DNA from: CAYJPV01 sp964547975
Lineage (GTDB): Bacteria > Acidobacteriota > Vicinamibacteria > Vicinamibacterales > JAKQTR01
Direction of reading: 5' to 3'
Assembly (NCBI GenBank): GCA_964547975.1
Contig: CAZJRM010000029.1
Location: 1-33,838 of the forward strand
DNA length: 33,838 nucleotides
Position numbers and translations under genes: made by a program. Of the stretch, positions 21,550 to 27,364 are shown in pieces (positions within the stretch are counted from its first letter, which is position 1; every line of letters starts with the position of its first letter). A model generated the notes under the pieces. That model was not told the DNA's origin and did not search any database. It saw only the letters and a list, made by a program, of their open reading frames with translations.

Positions 21550-21750
21550 TTGCGCCGGGGGCTGACGCGGAGGAAGAACCTTGGAGGCCGTTGGACGACG
21601 CCGGGAGGCTGTGAAAAGCGCAATTCCGGAGCCAAAGACCCGCCTCGCGTTTGCTGAGAGGATCCAGCGGGCGCGGACGGGAGGTCTCCCGGGATGCCGA
21701 CATTCGACACCGGGAGCCAGGACTTCCGTCTGTTCCGCACGCGAGCCGGG

Positions 21751-21756
21751 CATAAT
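21751..21756 (+). promoter_or_regulatory. -10-like CATAAT 6 nt before the DUF5916 ATG
   Basis: CATAAT differs from the TATAAT consensus at one position and ends exactly 6 nt before ATG 21763, fitting a leaderless start. No Shine-Dalgarno and no clear -35 are present. Confidence 0.4.
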
Positions 21757-21762
21757 GGGCAG

Positions 21763-23979
21763 ATGCACACCCGCGCCGCCCGCACGGTCCTGATGCTGAC
21801 TGGCGCGGCCGCGCTCTGGGCCGCAGGCGCCTTCGCCCAGGCCGTGCCACCGTCGACGCCGGCGTCGAGCCAGAAGCGTGTGCGGGCCGTCCGCGTCCCC
21901 AACGGTGCCGTGACGGTGGACGGGAAACTCGACGAAGCCGTCTGGCAGACGGCGTCACCGGCCCGCGACTTCGTCCAGCAGCAGCCGAAAGAGGGCTCAC
22001 CGGCCACCGAGCCCTCCGAGGTCCGCTTCCTCTACGACGATGAGCACCTCTACGTCGGCGGCCGCTACACCGAACACGAGATCGACCGGCTGGTCGTGAA
22101 CGAACTGAAGCGCGATTTCGTCGCCCGCGACGGGGACCTGATCGTGCTCCTGCTCGACACGTTCAGCGACCGCCTCAACGCCTACAACTTCCAGACGAAT
22201 CCCGGCTGCGCCCTGCGCGACTCCCAGTCCTCGGACGATGGCCGGTATATCAACGCGAACTGGGACGGCGTGTGGACCTGCCGATCGACGGTCGGCGCGG
22301 ACGCCTTCGTCATCGAGCAGTCGATTCCCTTCAAGCAGCTGCGATTCCCCCGCACCCGCGACCAGGTGTGGGGCATGAACATCTTCCGCCTCATCCGCCA
22401 CAGTAACGAGCAGACGATCTGGAACCCGGTGCCGCGCCAGTTCAACCAGTTCAAGATGTCGTACGCCGGCATCCTCGAAGGCTTGCGCGATATCCAGCCG
22501 GGCCGGAACATCCGGGTGAAGCCGTTCGTCCTCGGCAAGGCGGCGCGTGCGGACACCTCGACGTCGACGGACTGGGACGGCGGGCTCGACGTGAAGATCG
22601 GCCTCGCGTCGAACCTCGTGCTCGACGGCACGTGGCGGACCGACTTCTCCCAGGTCGAGGTCGATACGCAGCAGGTGAACCTGACGCGGTTCACGCAGTT
22701 CTTCCCGGAGAAACGCGAGTTCTTCCTGGAGAACCAGGGGGCGTTCCAGATTGGCGGCGCCACCAACGCGAGTTCGGCGTTTGTCTCGGCCACCAACGAC
22801 CTGGTGCCGTTCTTCAGCCGGACCATCGGCCTCAGTGACTCGGGTACACCCGTCCCGATTGTCGGAGGGCTGCGCCTGTCGGGCCGGGTCGGCCGCGGCA
22901 CCATCGGTGTCTTGAGCATGCGCACGGAGGAAGAAACGCGCCCGGGCCTGCCGTCGCTGCCGGCCGCGACGTTTTCGGTCGCGCGGTACGCGCAGGACTT
23001 CCTGTCGAATTCCACCGTCGGCGTGTTCGTCCTCGACAAGGAACGCGGCGACGTCTCCAACCGCGTCGCCGGAGCGGAACTGCGGCTCAACCTGAACCGT
23101 GTGTTGAACGTCGACGGCCTGGCGCTCGTCTCGGACAAGAGCGGCGTGGGCACGGGGGCGGCGTTCCGCGGAGGTCTCACATGGGAACCGGGGCGGACGG
23201 CCCTCAACCTCTCCTACATCGGCCTCGGTGACACGTTCCGCGACGACCTCGGGTTCATCCCCCGGCAGGGGGTCGACATCCTGAGCGGTACGTTCATGCG
23301 CAGGCTGCGGCCGTCCTGGGCCTCGCGCCACGTCCGGGAATTCCGTGCCACGTTGCCGGGCCGGTTGTTCCTGAGGGAGCCGGCCGGGATCGAAACCGCG
23401 CTCGTGGCACCAGCGCTCACGGCCGAGTTCCACGACGCCTCGACGGCCACGCTCACGGTCGAACACCGCGAGGAGTCGCTGGCGGCGGCGTTCCGGCCCC
23501 AGGGCATGCCGTCCGGGCACTCGATCGCCCCGGGCCGCTATCTGTTCGACGGGGCCAGTCTTGCCTACATCGGGAGCAATTCCAGGCGGCTCGCCTTCAC
23601 GGGCGAACTGCGCGCCGGCGGCTTCTACGACGGGGATCGACTCGGAGTCACCGGGGGCCTCCGGGTCCGGCTCAGCCGGAAGCTGGCCGTCACCACCTCC
23701 GTCTCCCGGGACCACCTCGATGCCGGCGGCGCGGTGTTCGACACGACCCTGGCATCGCTGCGCATCGACGGGTCGTTTTCGACGAGGATGTTCCTGAACG
23801 CGTTCGTGCAGTACAACAGCGTCACACGCCAGGTGCTGACCAACGTCCGTTACGACTTCATTCACCACCCGCTGAGCGACCTCTACCTCGTCTTCACCGA
23901 TACGCGCGCGACGTCGGGCGGCACGGCTTTGCCCACGCGGTCACTGGCAATCAAGTACACGCACTTGTTCAGCTTCTGA
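21763..23979 (+). CDS. Outer-membrane protein with N-terminal CBM9-like domain (DUF5916 type)
   Basis: A 738-residue exported protein. I chose ATG 21763 since it opens into a signal peptide (about 1-26, ending GAFAQ). Residues about 40-230 form a CBM9-like sandwich (VTVDGKLDEAVWQTA, VRFLYDDEHLYVGGRYTE, AFVIEQSIPFKQLRFP), followed by the hallmark segment FSQVEVDTQQVNLTRF and FFPEKREFFLENQG of DUF5916 proteins. The C-terminal half is a series of amphipathic strands typical of a beta-barrel and ends KYTHLFSF, with the terminal Phe expected for Bam-dependent outer-membrane insertion. Family role is not established; binding of polysaccharide or a related ligand at the cell surface is a fair guess. 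It is divergent from the PEP-CTERM gene and seems monocistronic. Confidence 0.88.
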   Translation: MHTRAARTVLMLTGAAALWAAGAFAQAVPPSTPASSQKRVRAVRVPNGAVTVDGKLDEAVWQTASPARDFVQQQPKEGSPATEPSEVRFLYDDEHLYVGGRYTEHEIDRLVVNELKRDFVARDGDLIVLLLDTFSDRLNAYNFQTNPGCALRDSQSSDDGRYINANWDGVWTCRSTVGADAFVIEQSIPFKQLRFPRTRDQVWGMNIFRLIRHSNEQTIWNPVPRQFNQFKMSYAGILEGLRDIQPGRNIRVKPFVLGKAARADTSTSTDWDGGLDVKIGLASNLVLDGTWRTDFSQVEVDTQQVNLTRFTQFFPEKREFFLENQGAFQIGGATNASSAFVSATNDLVPFFSRTIGLSDSGTPVPIVGGLRLSGRVGRGTIGVLSMRTEEETRPGLPSLPAATFSVARYAQDFLSNSTVGVFVLDKERGDVSNRVAGAELRLNLNRVLNVDGLALVSDKSGVGTGAAFRGGLTWEPGRTALNLSYIGLGDTFRDDLGFIPRQGVDILSGTFMRRLRPSWASRHVREFRATLPGRLFLREPAGIETALVAPALTAEFHDASTATLTVEHREESLAAAFRPQGMPSGHSIAPGRYLFDGASLAYIGSNSRRLAFTGELRAGGFYDGDRLGVTGGLRVRLSRKLAVTTSVSRDHLDAGGAVFDTTLASLRIDGSFSTRMFLNAFVQYNSVTRQVLTNVRYDFIHHPLSDLYLVFTDTRATSGGTALPTRSLAIKYTHLFSF

Positions 23980-23988
23980 CCGGCCCCG

Positions 23989-24011
23989 GGCCCTCGGCTT
24001 TCGGCCCTCGG
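23989..24011. repeat. Two-copy 14-nt period repeat just after the DUF5916 gene
   Basis: GGCCCTCGG occurs at 23989-23997 and 24003-24011, 14 nt apart, starting 9 nt after the stop codon. The full unit (GGCCCTCGGCTTTC) is 12/14 identical to the repeat after gltD. Confidence 0.55.
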
Positions 24012-24019
24012 ACTGGGGC

Positions 24020-24051
24020 GGGGATTGGGGATTGGGGATTGGGGATTGGGG
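24020..24051. repeat. Heptanucleotide tandem repeat (GGGGATT)4 plus GGGG
   Basis: Four perfect GGGGATT copies fill 24020-24047 and a fifth GGGG follows. Five G-runs at regular spacing could fold as a G-quadruplex on the plus strand. Heptanucleotide tandem repeats of this kind are known from cyanobacteria; here the tract follows the 14-nt repeat. Confidence 0.9.
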
Positions 24052-24085
24052 CCGTCAGCCGCGAGCCGTGAGCCTGTTCTTCGGG

Positions 24086-24091
24086 TATCGT
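24086..24091 (+). promoter_or_regulatory. -10-like TATCGT 7 nt before the 48-codon gene
   Basis: TATCGT fits TANNNT and ends 7 nt before ATG 24099. There is no Shine-Dalgarno, so the mRNA may be leaderless. Confidence 0.35.
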
Positions 24092-24098
24092 AGATCCT

Positions 24099-24245
24099 AT
24101 GTGTACGCGAATCACCTGCCAGAAGTGCGGGAGGCCTTCGTGGGTTGGCTGCGGCCGACACATCGAGGAAGTCCTCCGCGATGTCCCACCGGCCAAACGG
24201 TGCCAGTGCACCCGTTCGTGGTGGCAGCGGCTGCTCGGGATGTAG
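24099..24245 (+). CDS. 48-residue cysteine-rich small protein
   Basis: A 48-codon frame (MCTRITCQKCGRPSWVGCG..., ending LLGM). It has six cysteines: C2, C7, C10, C18, C35 and C37. The pattern TCQKCGRPSWVGCGRHIEEVL followed by DVPPAKRCQC matches a short family seen widely in bacteria and some eukaryotes (my recognition, not searched). C7-x2-C10 with C18, H21 and C35-x-C37 could bind zinc. The last residues SWWQRLLG are basic and aromatic. Its function is not known to me. The gene is convergent with the coiled-coil gene 33 nt away. Confidence 0.75.
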   Translation: MCTRITCQKCGRPSWVGCGRHIEEVLRDVPPAKRCQCTRSWWQRLLGM

Positions 24246-24278
24246 GCATCCCGAACGACGTACCGCGATCGCCCGAGA

Positions 24279-24518
24279 TCAGGACATCCGTCCCAGGCCG
24301 TCCGCCGAAAGAATCGCGAGCACCGACGCGCGCTGGCAATTCAGCCGGCAGTTCTCCGCCCGCAGGCCATCGTTCTCGGCTTCGAGCCGCAGCACGTCGG
24401 CCTTCAGCCGCTCTTCCATCATCTGCAGGTGGGTGACTTCCGTGTGCAGGCGCGAACACTCGTGGCGGAGATGCTCCACGTCCTGCGGCATGCTGTGAAC
24501 CGCCGCGGTCGTCGTCAT
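24279..24518 (-). CDS. 79-residue coiled-coil protein
   Basis: I choose ATG 24518 because a strong Shine-Dalgarno (AGGAGGG, 24525-24531, 6-nt spacer) precedes it; a longer frame upstream runs through a low-quality region. Residues about 13-62 show a leucine/methionine heptad pattern (DVEHLRHECSRLHTEVTHLQ, then ERLKADVLRLEAENDGL), a likely parallel coiled coil, with two cysteines (C57, C61) near its end that could link a dimer. The tail ends SADGLGRMS. There is no signal peptide or transmembrane segment. No family is recognised; a dimeric scaffold or regulator partner is possible. Confidence 0.7.
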   Translation of the reverse strand: MTTTAAVHSMPQDVEHLRHECSRLHTEVTHLQMMEERLKADVLRLEAENDGLRAENCRLNCQRASVLAILSADGLGRMS

Positions 24519-24651
24519 GGCCAACCCTCCTCGCCCGGTCACCGACAGGCGCCGGGCGGTGCGGGGGCGTACCCGAACCAGGCTCAGGATACCACCGTCA
24601 GCCCGAGAGGGCTCCGCCGGATTCCCGGCCGGCACGGCGTCTCTCCCGGTG

Positions 24652-24657
24652 TAACAT
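24652..24657 (+). promoter_or_regulatory. -10-like TAACAT 6 nt before the Gfo/propeller ATG
   Basis: TAACAT fits TANNNT and ends 6 nt before ATG 24664. No Shine-Dalgarno is visible between them. The 145-nt gap to the coiled-coil gene shows nothing else convincing. Confidence 0.4.
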
Positions 24658-24663
24658 CCGCGC

Positions 24664-26889
24664 ATGTCCACGACCTTCCTCCGTCGCCTGGCCGCGTTCG
24701 CCTGCGCCGCGCTCGTGTCAACGCCGTTCGCCGCGCCGTCGGCCGGACAGACCGCAAGGCCATCCGCGCAGCAGGGCCCGGCGCCGGTTCGACTGGCGCT
24801 GGTCGGCGCGTGGCACGTCCACACATCGGGCTTCCTGAATCGTATCGCCCAGATGAATCCCGGCCAGGTCGAGTGGATGGCGGTGTGGGACCAGGACGCG
24901 AGCAGGGGTCGTCAATTCGCCGAACGGCTCGGCGTGGCTTACCAGCCGGACTACCAGACGATCCTGGACGACCCGCGCGTGGACGCCGTGATGATCGAGG
25001 CCGAGACGAACCTCCATCTCGACCTCATCCTCCGCGCGGCGCAGGCCCGCAAACACATCTTCACGGACAAGATCCTGACGCCGCGCGTGGCCGATGCCCT
25101 GCGCATCAGGGACGCGGTCGACCGGGCCGGGGTGAAGTTCGTCATTTCCCACGAATCGATGCCGGTCGGCTCGTACCAATACGCGCGGAGGCTCGTCACC
25201 GAAGGCCGCCTCGGCGAAATCGTGTCGGTGCACTTCCGCCGCGCGCACGGCATGGCCAAGGGCAACGGACTGCCGGCCAGTTGGTGGGATCCGGCGGTGG
25301 CGGGCGGCGGCGCGCTCATCGATCTCGGCGTCCACGGGATGGGCCTGCTCACCTACCTCGCCGGCCCCCCGGCCCGCGTGACGGCAAGCATGCGTCACCG
25401 CACCGGCCGGACGCTCGAAGACTCGGCCACCATTCTCGTGGACTTCGAGAACGGCGCCATCGGCACCGCGCACACCAACATGGTGACGAACACCCAGGAG
25501 AACCTGCTGGAGGTCGTCGGCACCGACGGCATGCTCGTCGTGGTGGGCACCGAGGGCAGGGAAACCGTCTACCTGAACTCGAAGCACATCCCGGAACGGT
25601 CGAAAGGCATGACGGTCGTGCCGCCGGCCGAGTACGCCGGAGACGGCAAGTACCCGATCAACAAGTTCATCGACTTCGTCCGCGACCGGGCCAATGCCGC
25701 GCAGTACCTCACGGGCAGCGGGCTCGACATCGAGACGGCCCTTCGGGTCGTGGCGATCTCGGAAGCCGCGTACGAGTCGGCGAGACGCGACGGGCAGCCG
25801 CAGGCGGTCCCCGGGATTCCGCGCGCGACCACCCCGGCTCCCGGCCCGTCAGCAACCGGGGACCTCCCCGCCGCCCGGACGCCGCTGCAGGCCCTTCCGC
25901 CGTACATGCGCCTCCTCACCGACTGGGGCGTCCGGCCCGAGTGGTCGCGCGACGGCGCGTCGATCCTGTTCATGGAACGCGGGCTCGGAGACGCCTACCG
26001 CCTGGACGTGGCCACCGGTCGTCTGACCCCCCTCACGGCCCACTTCTACAACCAGGGATTCGACCGTGTCCTGCCACTCACCAATGGCGACTACCTGCTG
26101 ACGGGGCCGCGCGCGGTGGACCCCGCCGATCCCTGGAGCGGTCGGCATACGCGGTTCGAGATGTTCGTGCTTGACGGATCGCTGACCAGGCCGCCTGTTC
26201 CGCTGGGCGAACTGATCGACGAAGGCCCGGCCGTGTCGCGAACGCGGCCGCACGTCGCCTGGACGGCGCCGAGCCAGCGCGAGATGTACGAGGCGGACAT
26301 CGTGTACGAAGCGGGCGTCCCGCGCCTCGCCAACAAACGCCTCGTGCTGTCCTACGGCGACCGCCCCGCCACAGAGCGGCTCGAGACGCAGGACTTCCGC
26401 CCGCCCGACGAACGGGAGCTCCTCTTCTCCTGCTACAGCGGCACGGCGGAAGAGCCATTCTACTTCTCGGACGTCTGCGGCATCGATCTCGCGACCGGGC
26501 GGATCACCAACTACACCAAGACGCCGGAGCAGTACGACGAAGCGGAGTCGGTCTTTCCCGATGGCCGATTCGCGATGGTCGAAAGCGACCGCCATGGGAC
26601 GAACCGGCAGTGGAAGATCGACGTCTACCGGGTGGCGCTCGACGGGAGCAACCGGGCCGAACGCGTGACGTTCTTCCAGTCGGGCAACACCCCCTACCAC
26701 GGCTCCAATCCGGTCGTCAGCCCGGACGGGAAATGGGCCGCCGTGCAGCTCGGGATTCACGGCATGGGAGCCGGGCAGGGACGCGGGCTCGTGCTGGTGG
26801 ACCTGGCGGCGTGGGAACGGCACCGCCGCGAGGGCCGGCTGAAGCCGCCCCCCGCCGAAGGCGAAGCCGTCAGGCCGTCCGGGCGGTAA
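24664..26889 (+). CDS. Exported Gfo/Idh/MocA oxidoreductase fused to a TolB-like beta-propeller
   Basis: A 741-residue protein of two joined parts. Residues 1-29 are a signal peptide with LRR before the hydrophobic core, weakly Tat-like. Residues about 42-385 are a Gfo/Idh/MocA oxidoreductase: the dinucleotide fold opens with RLALVGAWHVHTSG, where the usual GxGxxG is absent. The usual E-K-P is replaced by D135-K136-I137, which keeps the lysine. D220 and H224 (GGGALIDLGVHGMG) fit the conserved catalytic region. A proline-rich linker (about 383-410) leads to about 320 residues of TolB/WD40-like blades (RPEWSRDGASILFMERG, ATGRLTPLT, NPVVSPDGKWAAVQLG). Oligogalacturonate lyases (PL22) are also propellers, so a lyase-like second half is possible but unproven. 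The stop overlaps the convergent cupin gene by 20 bp. Confidence 0.85.
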   Translation: MSTTFLRRLAAFACAALVSTPFAAPSAGQTARPSAQQGPAPVRLALVGAWHVHTSGFLNRIAQMNPGQVEWMAVWDQDASRGRQFAERLGVAYQPDYQTILDDPRVDAVMIEAETNLHLDLILRAAQARKHIFTDKILTPRVADALRIRDAVDRAGVKFVISHESMPVGSYQYARRLVTEGRLGEIVSVHFRRAHGMAKGNGLPASWWDPAVAGGGALIDLGVHGMGLLTYLAGPPARVTASMRHRTGRTLEDSATILVDFENGAIGTAHTNMVTNTQENLLEVVGTDGMLVVVGTEGRETVYLNSKHIPERSKGMTVVPPAEYAGDGKYPINKFIDFVRDRANAAQYLTGSGLDIETALRVVAISEAAYESARRDGQPQAVPGIPRATTPAPGPSATGDLPAARTPLQALPPYMRLLTDWGVRPEWSRDGASILFMERGLGDAYRLDVATGRLTPLTAHFYNQGFDRVLPLTNGDYLLTGPRAVDPADPWSGRHTRFEMFVLDGSLTRPPVPLGELIDEGPAVSRTRPHVAWTAPSQREMYEADIVYEAGVPRLANKRLVLSYGDRPATERLETQDFRPPDERELLFSCYSGTAEEPFYFSDVCGIDLATGRITNYTKTPEQYDEAESVFPDGRFAMVESDRHGTNRQWKIDVYRVALDGSNRAERVTFFQSGNTPYHGSNPVVSPDGKWAAVQLGIHGMGAGQGRGLVLVDLAAWERHRREGRLKPPPAEGEAVRPSGR

Positions 26890-27205
26890 CGAACTCCGCG
26901 CGGGCGGGTGTGAACACGTCGATGAGCGACCCGGCCTCGATGGCCACGGCACCGTGCGGGACGCCCGGCGGCACGAACCAGCAGTCCCCCGCTGCCACCT
27001 CCGTCTCGACGCCGTTCAGCATGAACCGGAACCGCCCGCGTTCGACGTAGGTCACCTGCCGGTGGGGGTGGGCATGGACGTACCCTTCTGCCCCCTTCTG
27101 GAACGTGACTCGCACCATCATCAGTTCGGGGTCGTACCCCAACACCTGTCGCGTGACACCCGGCTCAGCCGGCTCGGTGGGCGCGTCTAGGCCTCGTACG
27201 ATCAC
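26870..27205 (-). CDS. kdgF: Small cupin similar to KdgF (uronate linearisation)
   Basis: A 111-residue single-domain cupin. The metal site is H44, H46 and Q50 (HAHPHRQ) with H84 (PPGVPHGA). The surrounding pattern (LMMVRVTFQKGAEGYVHAHP, VTYVERGRF, IDVFTPARAEFV) resembles KdgF, which helps convert the unsaturated monouronates released by pectate or alginate lyases into the linear keto form. The start is GTG 27205 with a good ribosome site (AGGAGAGG, 27212-27219, 6-nt spacer). It lies 159 nt after the TonB receptor stop on the same strand, with three hairpins between. The family call is from pattern memory. A generic cupin of other function cannot be excluded, but the transporter and reductase across the divergent promoter favour KdgF. 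Confidence 0.72.
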   Translation of the reverse strand: MIVRGLDAPTEPAEPGVTRQVLGYDPELMMVRVTFQKGAEGYVHAHPHRQVTYVERGRFRFMLNGVETEVAAGDCWFVPPGVPHGAVAIEAGSLIDVFTPARAEFVTARTA

Positions 27206-27242
27206 GGGACACCTCTCCTGTCACATCCGGCTCGGGAATTCC

Positions 27243-27326
27243 CGGAGGTCAGCTCCGCCGGGCACCACCTGGTCGCGTCCGGCGTCAGCCGGACGCGGGT
27301 GGGCGCCGGCCGAAGCCGGCACCCAC
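27243..27326 (-). promoter_or_regulatory. Array of three hairpins between the TonB receptor and kdgF
   Basis: In transcript order the first hairpin is 27299-27326: 12-bp stem with one G-U and a TTCG loop closed by C-G, an exceptionally stable tetraloop. The second is 27275-27296: perfect 9-bp stem, TGAC loop. The third is 27243-27257: 5-bp stem, CTGAC loop. No T-tract follows, so the array could stabilise the upstream mRNA end, partly terminate, or protect the kdgF message. Confidence 0.65.
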
Positions 27327-27364
27327 GGCCGCTCGAGTGCCCGACTCAACCAGGGACCGCAGTG

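Noticed and set aside
24020..24051. CRISPR-like or origin iteron array
   Set aside because: Units are 7 nt without spacers, and no dnaA boxes or cas genes are present.
24052..24075. Further member of the hairpin family at GGCCGTCAGCC
   Set aside because: The stem is only 3 bp, although the GTCA core looks similar.
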